Assembly: GCA_949752745.1 (NCBI GenBank)
Contig: OX457032.1
Location: forward strand, 17,338,720 to 17,402,719
Length of the DNA: 64,000 bases
Source of the DNA: Protula sp. h YS-2021
Lineage: Eukaryota > Annelida > Polychaeta > Sabellida > Serpulidae
Direction: 5' to 3'
Shown piece after piece: positions 1-8,885 of the stretch (its first letter is position 1; every line of letters starts with the position of its first letter). The translations under genes were made by a program, and so were the position numbers. The notes under the pieces were generated by a model that was given only the letters and a program-made list of their open reading frames with translations, was not told the DNA's origin and ran no database searches.

Positions 1-182
1 CAACTGAAACAGAAAGAGAAATAACCATGTAGAGCAAGCATGTAAAATCAGCAAAAAAGGTTAAGCTATAACAAAAAAAAAAACAAAAAAACGAACCGTA
101 CAAAATACACGAGTTAACCATAGTGCACCCGGAAAACACATGGCACCCGCGATATTTCACACGGAGCAAAATGTAAACGAAA

Positions 183-315
183 TTAATACTTATCTTTGCT
201 GATGTAGTCCTCTGCGTGGCTGGCGTTGATCTCCTCCCTCTTCGTGGCTGGCCTTGTCTTCTCCCTCTTTGTGGCTGGCGTTGGCGTGGTCCCTCGGTCG
301 CCGGTGACCCGGCAA
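183..315 (-). CDS. Candidate terminal P3H exon, copy A
   Basis: After a strong acceptor, all three frames are open across most of the block. In the phase that fits exon 12 (AG|T) it reads SCRVTGDRGTTPTP, then KREKTRPATKREEINASHAE and DYISKDKY before TAA. Spliced to exon 12 this gives 729 residues, close to vertebrate P3H lengths. Leprecans usually end in KDEL or a variant; KDKY keeps only K-D, so it may be a decayed ER-retention tail. Low complexity makes homology uninformative; other frames or no coding role remain possible. Confidence 0.35.
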
Positions 316-499
316 CTGAAACAGAAAGAGAAATAACCATGTAGAGCAAGCATGTAAAATCAGCAAAACAGGATAAGCTATAACAAAAAAAAAACAAAAA
401 AAAAAAATAAACCGTACAAAATACACGAGTTAACCATAGTGCACCCGGGAAACACATGGCACCCGCGATATTTCGCACGGAACAAAATCGTAAACGAAA

Positions 500-632
500 T
501 TAATACTTATCTTTGCTGATGTAGTCCTCTGCGTGGCTGGCGTTGATCTCCTCCCTCTTCGTGGCTGGCCTTGTCTTCTCCCTCTTTGTGGCTGGCGTTG
601 GCGTGGTCCCTCGGTCGCCGGTGACCCGGCTA
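500..632 (-). CDS. Candidate terminal P3H exon, copy B
   Basis: Same 133-bp length, acceptor and stop as copy A. The first complete codon changes from TGC to AGC. The exon 12-compatible frame again ends DYISKDKY before TAA. In transcription order this complete copy would be met before copy A. Confidence 0.35.
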
Positions 633-814
633 CTGAAACAGAAAGAGAAATAACTATGTAGAGCAAGCATGTAAAATCAGCAAAACAGGTTAAGCTATAA
701 CCAAAAAAAAAATAAATAAATAAACCGTACAAAATACACGAGTAAACCATAGTGCACCCGGGAAACACATGGCACCCGCGATATTTCGTACTGAGCAAAA
801 TGTAAACGAAATTA

Positions 815-880
815 TTACTTATCTTTGTTGATGTAGTCCTCTGCGTGGCTGGCGTTGATCTCCTCCCTCTTCGTGGCTGG
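815..880 (-). pseudogene. Truncated third copy of the exon-like block
   Basis: Only the 3' half of the block remains; its acceptor side is replaced by the G-rich satellite at 881. In the same frame it reads INKDK followed by TAA TAA, lacking the final Y, so it has diverged from copies A and B. Confidence 0.55.
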
Positions 881-3800
881 GGCACAGTTTGTTAAAGTTG
901 GCCAACATCTTCACATCCGACTTCTTTCGTTGGTCAAAGTTGAAAAATTTTGCATTTTAATAAGGTGGGAGGACGGCGGGGCAAAGTACGACGGAGGGGG
1001 GGGGGGAGGGGCGGAGGGAGAGAAGAGGCAGAGGGGAGAGGGACAGAAGGAGGTGGAGGGGCAGAAGGGGCAGAAAGAGGGCAGGGACAAAAAGTTGCAG
1101 AAAGTAGAAAAATGTTGCATTTTAAGGTGGGAGGACTGCGGGGCAGTGAACGACGGAAGGGAAGAGAGGCGGAGCTGGAGAGGGGGCAGAACTAGGGCAC
1201 AGGGGCAGAATGGGGCAGAGGGGGGCAGAGGGGGTAGAAGGAGCAAAGGGGCAGAAAGGGAGCTAAAAGGGGGCAGAAGGGGGCTGAAAGGAGGCAGAAG
1301 AGGCTTAAAGGGGGCAGAAGAGGCTTTAAGGGGGTAGAGGGGGGCAGAAGAGGCTTTAAGGGGGCAGAAGGGGGCAGAAGAGGCTTTAAGGGGGCAAAAG
1401 GAGGCAGAGGAGGGGGCATGGGCCAGAAAGAGGGCAGCGGGCAGAAGGGGGCAGGGGGCAGACAGGAGGCAGAAGGTCCAGTAGGGTACGGCAGGGGGTA
1501 GAATGGGAACAGGGGGCAGAGGGAGTATAGGGGGCACAGGGAGAACAGGGGTCAGAAGGGGCAGATGGGCTAAGAGAGGGCTGGAAAAAGGCAGAAGGGG
1601 CCAGAAAGGGGCAGAGAGGGTAGAGGGGTAGAAGGGGCAGGGGGTAGAGGGGGTAGAGGGGGTGGATCGGCAGAGGGAGCCAGAGGGGGCAAAGGAGGCA
1701 GAAGGGCAGTGAATGGCAGAGGGGGCAAAGGGGGGCAAAGGGGGCAGAGGAGGCAAAGGGGGCAAAGGGGGCAGGCAGGGTGTAAAGGGGGTAAAGGGGG
1801 CAGAGGGGGCAGGCAGGGGGTAAAGGGGGTAAAGGAGGCAGAGGGGGCAGGCAGGGGGGAAAGGGGGCAGAGGGTAAAGGGGGCAGAGGGTAAAGGGGGC
1901 AGAGGGGGCAGGCAGGGGGTAAAGGGGGCAGAGGGGGCAGAGGGGGCAGGCAGTTGGCAAAGGGGGCAGAGGGGACAAAGGGGGCAGAGGGGACAGAGGG
2001 GACAAAGGGGCAGAGGGGGCAAAGGGCGCAGGAGGGGCAAAGGGGGCAAAGGGGGCAAAGAGACAAAGGGGAGCAAGGGGGCAGAGGGCCAAAGGGGGAC
2101 AAACGGGGCAGGGGGCAGAGGGACAAAGGGGGTCAAAGGGGGACAAAGGGGGCAGGGGCAGAGGGACAAAGGGGGACAAAGGGGGCAGGGGCAAAGGGGG
2201 CAGAGGGGGCAGGCAGAAGGCAGAGTGGGCAGGCAGGGGGTAAAGGGGGTAAAGGGGGCAGAGGGGGCATGCAAAGGGGCAGGCAGGAGGTAAAGGGGGC
2301 AGAGGGGGCATGCAGAGGGGCAGGCAGGGGGTAAAGGGGGCAGAGGGGGCATGCAGAGGGGCAGGCAGGGGGTAAAGGGGGCAGAGGGGGCAGGCAGGGG
2401 GTAAAGGGGGCAGAGGGGGCACTCAGGTGGCAAAGGGGGCAGAGGGGGCAGGCAGGTGGCAAAGGGGGCAGAGGGGGCAGGCAGGTGGCAAAGGGGGCAG
2501 AGGGGGCAGGCAGGTGGCAAAGGGGGCAGAGGGGCAGGGATGGGCACAGTTGGCAGAGGGTTCTAAAGCTGGTACATGGGGCACAGTTTGTCAAAGTTGG
2601 CCAACATCTTCACATCCAACTTCTTTCGTTGGTCAAAGTAGAAAAATGTTGCATTTTAGTAAGGCGGGAGGAGGGCGGGGCAGAGTACGACAGAAGGGAA
2701 GAAGGGCGGAGCTGGAGAGGGGTCAGAACTGGGGCACAGGGGCAGAGGGGGCAGAGGAGACCAGAGAAAAGGGCAGAGGAAACCAGAAAGGTTGTAGAGG
2801 GGCAGGGAGAAAAGGGGGCAGAGGGGGCAGAGGGGGCAGGCAGGGGCAAAGGGGACAGAGGGGGCAAAGGGGGCAGAGGGGGCAAAGGGGGCAGAGGGGG
2901 GCAAAGGTGGCAGGAGGGGCAAAGGTGGCAGGAGGGGCAAAGGGGGGCAAAAGGGGCAGAGGGGCAAATGGGGGGCCAAGGGGGCAGAGGGGCAAAGGGG
3001 CAAAGGGGGCAAAGGGGGCAGGGGGCAAAGGGGGAAGGGACAAAGGGGGCAGAGGGGGCAGGCAGGGGGCAAAGGGGGCAGAGGGGGCAGGCAGGGGACA
3101 AAGGGGGCAGAGGGGGCAGGCAGGAGGTAAAGGTGGTAAAAGGGGCAGAGGGGGCAGGCAGGTGGCAAAGGGGGCAGAGGGGGCAGGCAGGTGGCAGAGG
3201 GGGCAGGCAGGTGGCAAAGGGGGCAGAGGGGGCAGGCAGTTGGCAAAGGGGGCAGAGGGGCAGGGATGGGCACAGTTGGCAGAGGGTTGTAAAGCTGGTA
3301 CATGGGGCACAGTTTGTCAAAGTTGACCAACATCTTCACATCCAACTTCTTTCGTTGGTCAAAGTAGAAAAATGTTGCATTTTAATAAGGTGGGAGGACG
3401 GCGGGGCAGAGTACAACGGAAGGGAAGAGGGGCGGAGCTGGAGAGGGGCAGAACTAGTGCACAGGGGCAGAGGGGTACGGCAGGGGGCAGAAGAAGCAGA
3501 CGGGTGCAGCAGGAGCAGAATGGGGACAGGGTGCACAGAGAGAACAGGGGGCAGAAGGGGCAGATGGGGTAAGAGAGGGCCGGAAGGAGGGGGAGAGGAG
3601 AGAGGGACTGAGGGGGAAAGGGGAGATGGGGCAGAGAGGGAGGGGGAAGGGGGGCGGAGGGCGAGAGGGGAGGGGGAGCGGAGGGCGAGAGGGAAGGGGG
3701 AACGGAGGGGGTGAGGGAAGGGGGAGCGGAGGGGGAGAGGGAAGGGGAAACGGAGGGCGAGAGGGAAGGGGGAACGGAGGGCGAGAGGGAAGGGGGAACG

Positions 3801-4020
3801 GAGGGGGAGAGGGAGGGGAGAGGGAGGGGAGGGGGAGAGGGAAGGGGGAGCGGAGGGCGAGAGGGAAGGGGGAACGGAGGGGAAGGGGGAACGGAGGGGG
3901 AGAGGGAGGGGAGAGGGAGGGGAGGGGGAGAGGGGAGTGAGATGCGGCGGAGGAAGGGCGGAAAGTGAGGGCGAAGGAAGTGTGGGGCGGAGGGAGATGC
4001 TTGGTGGGAGAGTGGGAGAA
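881..4020. repeat. G-rich satellite (GGGGGCAGA family)
   Basis: About 3.1 kb of strongly strand-biased repeats: short units such as GGGGGCAGA, GGGGGCAAA and GGGGGCAGGCA on the plus strand (about 1180-3290), then GGGGGAACGGAGGGCGAGA-type units (about 3590-3930). A unique-looking block beginning GGCACAGTTTGT and containing TTCTTTCGTTGGTCAAAGT recurs at about 881, 2580 and 3307, so a higher-order period is layered on the short one. Long open frames on both strands (Pro/Leu/Cys-rich or Gly/Arg/Gln-rich) are by-products of the repeat. Confidence 0.93.
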
Positions 4021-4021
4021 G

Positions 4022-4199
4022 TCGGTTCTAGTTTTTTTTTCTTAGAAAGTGAATTTATTTCATTTAAAGTAAAAACTTACCGTTGTCCTCCTGACCTCCG
4101 GTGCCCGTGGCCTTTGATGTTTGTCCGACCTTTTCTCGCCACCTTTTAAGTGTCACATGACAGAATGTCAGCCTAAAAGTCCCATCTCTTTTATTACAG
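4022..4199. repeat. Segment duplicated at about 5190-5297, with donor-like site
   Basis: The words TTGTCCTCCTGACCTCCG and CCTTTGATG and the flanking GAATTTAT...AAGTAAA text recur near 5218-5293. On the minus strand the 4081-4142 part reads as a basic peptide (VARKGRTNIKGHGHRRSGGQ) ending at GACAACG|GTAAGT, a strong donor; the second copy has lost that donor. It could be another C-terminal exon, but no acceptor gives a phase matching exon 12. Confidence 0.45.
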
Positions 4200-4239
4200 C
4201 TACTTTTTAAAAACTTGACTACGTCTCGAGGAGTACGTC

Positions 4240-4962
4240 TATCCCCCGTGGGGGATATGGTTTGTGTAAGGCTGTTGCGTGTTGACTGCGCAAAAAAAAT
4301 TTACAAGTGGTGGATGTAAGTCGACGTAGTGTCTAACATTTAGACGGATCAATCCATTAACCAGTATTCGCGTGAGACTGTCGTAGGTACGCTTAAGTAC
4401 AGCGCCGATTTTGAAAAATTCGCCATTTTGTCAAGTCCCATCCGGAAAATGCTTGATCACTGCACTGCGGAAGGTGCCAGGGAGCCCGTGTGCAGAATTT
4501 GAAACGAATCCATTCATTGATGTGGCCTGTGGACGCGTGAGACTGCCGTATATACGCTAAGTCCAGTGCCAATTTTCAAATGTCCGCCATTTCGTCAATT
4601 TTTGGTCGATCCGGAAAATTCTTGGTCACTGCACTGCGGAAGGTTCCAGAGAAGCCGTGTACAAAATTTGAAACGAATTTGTCTATTAATGTGGCTTGTA
4701 GACGCGTGAGACTGCCGTATATATAAAGTCCAGTGCCAATTTTCGAATGTCCGCCATTTTGTCAATTTTTGGCCGATCCGGAAAATTCTTGGTCACTGCA
4801 CTGCGAAAGGTTCCAGAGAAGCCGTGTACAAAATTTGAAACGAATCCATGTATTAATGTGGCCTGTAGGCGCGTGAGACTGAAGCGTGACAGACGGACAG
4901 ACAGACGGACAGACGGACGGACCGAAAAGTTCAAAACTATATCCCTCCGTTTCACGGGGGAT
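4240..4962. mobile_element. Repeat element bounded by CCCC/GGGG hairpins
   Basis: Starts with the palindrome TATCCCCCGTGGGGGATA (4240-4257) and ends with TATCCCTCCG...CGGGGGATA (4939-4962). Between are about three copies of a 168-bp unit (TCACTGCACTGCGGAAGG at 4457, 4626 and 4793), then a GACAGACGGACAGACAGACG tract (about 4888-4922). The tetranucleotide-plus-hairpin end is shared with the element at 15484-15800. No protein is encoded. Confidence 0.65.
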
Positions 4963-4996
4963 AATTTCTTATCAATCTTCTTACGTTAATTAAATG

Positions 4997-5290
4997 CTAT
5001 GAAGCTGCATTTTAATAAGGGGAGGGGATGGTTAGAAGGGGAGACAGGAGGAGAGAGGCAGAGATACAGAGGGGCGGGTAAGTAGGGACGGAGTGGGAGT
5101 GTTGCGGAGGGGGAGAAGGGGTGGATTGGGAGAGGGCAGGCGTTGGAAATGCTTGGGAGAAGTCAGTGGGAGAAGTCAGTTCCTGCAGAGTAGTGCTGTG
5201 TCTTTTTATCTGAGAAATTGAATTTATCTGAAGTAAACACTTTTGCGTTGATAGGTTTGTCCTCCTGACCTCCGATGCTCGCGACCTTTG
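4997..5290. repeat. Second, diverged copy of the satellite flank
   Basis: Begins with GAAGCTGCATTTTAATAAGG, matching the block that follows the three higher-order satellite units, continues as a G-rich stretch, then the duplicate of 4022-4140. This suggests a segmental duplication of about 1 kb later split by the hairpin-bounded element. Confidence 0.55.
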
Positions 5291-6141
5291 ATGGGGCAGT
5301 GGATTAGAGGACAGTTGTGCGAGTCTGTAGAGTTGGGATTGGGAAGTGCGGAGTGCGGAGAGATTTAGGAGAGTAGGGGGAGTGGGGCAGTGGGAGTGGT
5401 GATGAAGTAGGGATAGACTAGGGGAGTGCGCACACAGAGTGCACACAGAGTGGGGCGGGGGAGTGGGGCAGTGGGGATGGTGACGTAGTGGGGATAAACT
5501 AGGGCAGTGCGCACACAGAGTGGGGGCTCGGACGAGTGAGGCAGTGGGAGTGGTGATGTAGTGGGGATAGACTGGAGGAATGCGCGCAAATAGTTGGGGG
5601 GGGGGCAGTGAGTATGGTGATGTAGTGGGGTTTGACTCTAGGACTGCGCACACGGAGTGCGGTAGGGGAAGTGGGGCAGTGGGAGTGGTGATGTAGTGGG
5701 GATAGACTGGAGGAGTGCGCACACAGAGTGGAACGGGAGGGGGAGTGGGACACTGGGAGGGGTGATGTAGGGGGATAAACTAGGGGAGTGCGCACACAGA
5801 GTGGGGCGGGGACGAGTGGTTCAGTGGGAGTGGTGATATAGTGGAGATAGACTGGAGGAGTGCGCACACAGAGTGCATAAAGGGGTGTGGGGCAGTGGGA
5901 GTGGTAATGTAGTGGGGATAGACTGGAGGAGTGCGCAAACAGAGTGGAACGGGAGGGGAGTGGGGCAGTGAGTATGGTGATGTAGTGGGGATGGACTGGA
6001 GGAGTGCGCCCCAGAGTGGGACGGGAAGGGGAATGGGGCAGTGGGAGTGGTGATGTAGTAAGAACAGACTGGATGAGTGCGCAGACAGAGTGGGAAGGGG
6101 GGAGTGGGCCAGTGAGAGTGGTGATGTAGGGGGATAGACTA
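5291..6141. repeat. Minisatellite, unit about 65-70 bp
   Basis: About a dozen degenerate units built on GTGATGTAGTGGGGATAGAC TGGAGGAGTGCGCACACAGA GTGGG...GTGGGGCAGTGGGAGT (parts quoted separately). It runs into the assembly gap, so its true length is unknown. Open frames on the minus strand are repeat artefacts. Confidence 0.88.
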
Positions 6142-6341
6142 NNNNNNNNNNNNNNNNNNNNNNNNNNNNNNNNNNNNNNNNNNNNNNNNNNNNNNNNNNN
6201 NNNNNNNNNNNNNNNNNNNNNNNNNNNNNNNNNNNNNNNNNNNNNNNNNNNNNNNNNNNNNNNNNNNNNNNNNNNNNNNNNNNNNNNNNNNNNNNNNNNN
6301 NNNNNNNNNNNNNNNNNNNNNNNNNNNNNNNNNNNNNNNNN
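6142..6341. other. Assembly gap (200 N)
   Basis: Two hundred N, a conventional placeholder, so the real length is unknown. It sits between a minisatellite and the second-domain exons, where exons equivalent to 10-12 would be expected. Confidence 1.
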
Positions 6342-7275
6342 TCTTTTTAACTTTTAAAATACTTTCTGGATAAAAAAAGTCGTAGCTAAACCATACATCC
6401 ACTTGGAAGCACATCCACCCATCAACCAATCCTTGTACGCTTTACTTTATGGCTGGAGAAATTACTCATATTTTCAAGTCCCACTTTTAAACATGGAAAT
6501 GTGTCACAAGACTGAGCTACCATTCAAACAAATTTTGCTGTGTTGAACTTTGTGACTGAAATAAACTACGGTTATGTATGAAATGCCATTTTTTTTCATT
6601 TTATTCAAAATGTGAACATATCTCAAAATTTTAAAGAGATGTTGACTCTTTTTAGCCACATCTGTAACAGTTCAATTTTTTATATTTCCTTACAAAATTA
6701 AGATATTTAAAAAACTAATTAGACATATTTTATTTGAAGTGTTAAAGAACATATTTAGAAGGAAATAAAAATCTTAACACAGAGAAATATTTCCCAATCT
6801 GTTCGAAGAATCGTCTTGTTCAGTATTGTTTATAAATATACTTAAACTTTTTGGATATACCGTAAAACCTCGCTATAACGATATGCCCGGGACCCGACAA
6901 AATATGTCGTTATAGCCAGTATGTCGGTATAACGGGGAGTTTCACACAGGAAAAAGCTTATATTGGTCCAGCTATTATGTCGTAATAAGACGTATGTCGT
7001 TATATCCGATGTCGTTATAATGGGATTCTGAATCTCTAATTGACATATTTCTTACCAATAACAAGAAACGCAAAATTATCTAGAGCTAAATGCTTTCAAT
7101 TAATAATATCGCAAATAGAGAAGACTCTAAATATTTCGAGATATATTCAGATATCGAATGTATGTAAAAGCGGCTTTCCATGAAAATCCTTCTTCCATAC
7201 GTATATCCTTTCAATCGGGGGGTGTGCATATAAAAAGTGCAAGCGTCTTGATCAATTCCGGTGCCGAAAGTGTAC
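6342..7275. other. A+T-rich sequence downstream of twin exon b
   Basis: No exon resembling P3H exons 10, 11 or 12 (no FHYTHLVCRT, HADNC or RCALALWF-like frame) is visible between the gap and twin exon b. Apart from the MITE-like element at 6860-7031 it reads as non-coding. The missing second-domain exons could lie in the gap, further left, or be lost. Confidence 0.5.
6860..7031. mobile_element. MITE-like element with CGTTATA termini
   Basis: The element opens GTAAAACCTCGCTATAACGA and closes with GATGTCGTTATAATGGGATT, an imperfect inverted pair. CGTTATA motifs recur internally. Such CCTC-x-TATAACG ends are typical of pogo/Tigger-type elements and their non-autonomous derivatives. No transposase frame is present. 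Confidence 0.6.
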
Positions 7276-7380
7276 CTTTGCTGCCCTGTTCAGGGTCAGT
7301 CCAACGTAATTCTCGTGACCCGACTGCGGCGACTGCAGCGCACTCTTGTGGTTATAGCCCTCGTTAAACACTCCAATTTT
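7276..7380 (-). CDS. Exon 9-like catalytic exon of second domain, twin b
   Basis: The stretch is exactly 105 bp, phase 0 to 0, with acceptor TTCGCTGTAG and donor AAG|GTACAC. It encodes KIGVFNEGYNHKSALQSPQS then GHENYVGLTLNRAAK. By eye 20 of 35 residues match twin a, with ALQSPQS and GLTL identical. Both twins are stop-free with plausible splice sites. They could be mutually exclusive alternatives, or one could be a decaying duplicate. Confidence 0.7.
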
Positions 7381-7763
7381 CTACAGCGAAACCCCAGGCA
7401 CAATCAACATGTCAACCGATATCTAATTATTTCCGTTCCGAAAACGAGGCAATTTGATTGTTGTTTTTTGTTCGTAACAATATTATGTTCAACTTCATAC
7501 AATATAAAAATGGTACAGCGTTACCCAAATACCGCAAAAAGTCAAAGAAGGAGGGACGAGGGGGGGGGGGGGGTATTTTTTGCTGTTTTCAACAACCACA
7601 AGATTTTCTCAATAACCTGTTAGTCAACCAATCAAATTGCCTCATTTTTAATCCAACGTCCCATCACACCATTGGTCAGATGCAGATCTAAACTAGAAAG
7701 GTGACCATTAAAACACGTATGTACAGCACGCCTGGCCTACCACGGGACGCGTGGCGCCTGTAC
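7381..7763. other. Interval between twin exons a and b
   Basis: The interval is 383 bp, intronic in the model. It contains a G-rich run at about 7559-7572 and otherwise nothing recognisable. Open frames here on the plus strand are shadows. Confidence 0.5.
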
Positions 7764-7868
7764 CTTGGCCGCCTTATCCAGGGTCAGGCCGCTGAAGGCC
7801 TCGTTTTGACTCTGCGGCGACTGCAGCGCTCCCTCGTGGCTGTAGCCGTCATTATCCACGGCGCCGGC
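7764..7868 (-). CDS. Exon 9-like catalytic exon of second domain, twin a
   Basis: The stretch is exactly 105 bp (35 codons), phase 0 to 0, with acceptor TGTACTTTCTAG and donor AAG|GTACAG. It encodes AGAVDNDGYSHEGALQSPQS then QNEAFSGLTLDKAAK. Length and phase equal those of exon 9, and the D-G-Y...S-P...F-x-G-[LV]-T-[LV] spacing is kept. It follows 8238-8388 in phase (LIDLAV|AGAVDNDGY), as exon 9 follows exon 8. Confidence 0.75.
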
Positions 7869-8237
7869 CTAGAAAGTACACTAGCATGCAGGCGCGGAGA
7901 CGCACAATCCCGTGAGTAGCCTTCACTGGAATTCTGCGTATGTCACACTTTGCAATATTTCAATGTTAAGAAATACCGGCTAATTTTAAGCGAAATAATG
8001 ACATAATTTGGTATTATATATTGAGTACCCTGTACCGGAGAAAAACTTTTGCGATGAGGACAGGCCTCTAAGAAACAGAACAAAAATACCGAACAAAACA
8101 CTGAGCAGGCAGTTCTTTTTACTTTCCAAAACTCTCATTTTACAAAATCCATGTAAAATCACATTTTACCATAAAAGAAAAAAAAATAAAAATAAAAATG
8201 AAATCACCAAATCAATTGAAAATCAGCATATATTTAC
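7869..8237. other. Intron between the exon 8-like and exon 9-like exons
   Basis: A 369-bp interval, A-rich near 8176-8200. No repeat or coding signal is recognised. Confidence 0.5.
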
Positions 8238-8388
8238 CACAGCAAGATCGATCAGCGACTGACACATTTCAGGGCTGATAACATTATCGGCTGCAAATCT
8301 CTCTGGTCCATTTAGTTCACTTTCTGTCATAATGATCTCGTAGCCATTTTCGTCAACCATTTTCTTCAACTGCGGATTCTGCAAAGGT
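8238..8388 (-). CDS. Second P3H catalytic-domain exon (exon 8-like), 'exon 13'
   Basis: The stretch is 151 bp, phase 2 to 0, with acceptor CTTGACGTGATTTACAG and donor GTAAAT. It encodes PLQNPQLKKMVDENGYEIIM, then ESELNGPERFAADNVISPEM and CQSLIDLAV. It aligns with the 3' part of exon 8 (D-x-x-[IL]-[ST]-x-E-x-C-x-[SL]-L-I-[ED]-L-A). Exon 12 ends in phase 2 and this begins in phase 2, so the two can be joined in frame. It could be an exon of a protein with two tandem domains, or a remnant of a tandem gene copy that has lost its N-terminal exons. Confidence 0.75.
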
Positions 8389-8501
8389 CTGTAAATCACG
8401 TCAAGCAGAAGTATTGGTAAGATTTGAAAAGCAGAAGGAGCCAAATGAAACGCTGAATAAACGATTCCGATTAAGTTGCCAGACCCCAAAAATTCCCCGC
8501 C

Positions 8502-8885
8502 ATGAGCTTACCTTTCTCGGCTGGCGAGGCCGCAATGATCATATATGAGCTTCCCTCTGCCGGCTGGCGAGGCCGTACTGACCGTACACGAACTTACTTC
8601 TGCCGGCTAGCGCGGCCGTACTGACCGTACACGAACTTACCTCTGCCGGCTAGCGCGGCCGTACTGACCGTACACGAACTTACCTTTGCCGGCTAGCGAG
8701 GCCGCACTAACCCTACATGAGCTTACCTCTCCTAGCCAGTGCAGCCCTGGAGAACGTACAGGAGCTTACCTCTGCCGGCTGACGAGGCTGGCGAGCCGTA
8801 CTGACCGTACATGAGCTTACCTCTTCCAGCCAGCGCAGCCCTAGTGAACGTACATGAGCTTACCTCTGCCGGCTGGAGAGGCCGC
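8502..8885 (-). repeat. 43-bp tandem array spanning the exon 12 donor
   Basis: About nine copies of a 43-bp unit (one about 8 bp longer), each including the last bases of exon 12 and its donor; on the minus strand most copies carry GGCAGAG|GTAAGC or GTAAGT. The first copy in transcription order is the real exon end at 8864; the other eight lie in the intron. Several decoys (GTAAGTTC) are closer to the donor consensus than the real one (GTAAGCTC). Confidence 0.85.

Larger units (their letters stand above)
1..880 (-). repeat. 316-bp tandem repeat carrying an exon-like block
   Basis: Two and a half units of about 316 bp, with a further one continuing left of the window: position 1 starts inside the polypyrimidine/acceptor part of the next copy. 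Each unit has a good minus-strand acceptor (TTATTTCTCTTTCTGTTTCAG, cut to its last 20 bases: TATTTCTCTTTCTGTTTCAG), then about 130 bp of G+C-rich block, then A+T-rich spacer with an A-run. The right-hand copy is cut at 880/881, where the G-rich satellite begins. Confidence 0.85.

Noticed and set aside
911..2422. 503-codon minus-strand open frame rich in Pro, Leu and Cys
   Set aside because: It is the translation of GGGGGCAGA-type satellite; all frames of such repeats stay open and no non-repetitive domain is present.
2427..3326. Gly/Arg/Gln-rich plus-strand frame that looks collagen-like
   Set aside because: Glycine spacing follows the 9-11 bp satellite unit and not a strict Gly-X-Y pattern. 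The resemblance to a collagen substrate next to a collagen hydroxylase is coincidence.
5012..5867. Overlapping minus-strand frames (HHHSHCPTP-like)
   Set aside because: These are read-outs of the 65-70 bp minisatellite in several frames.
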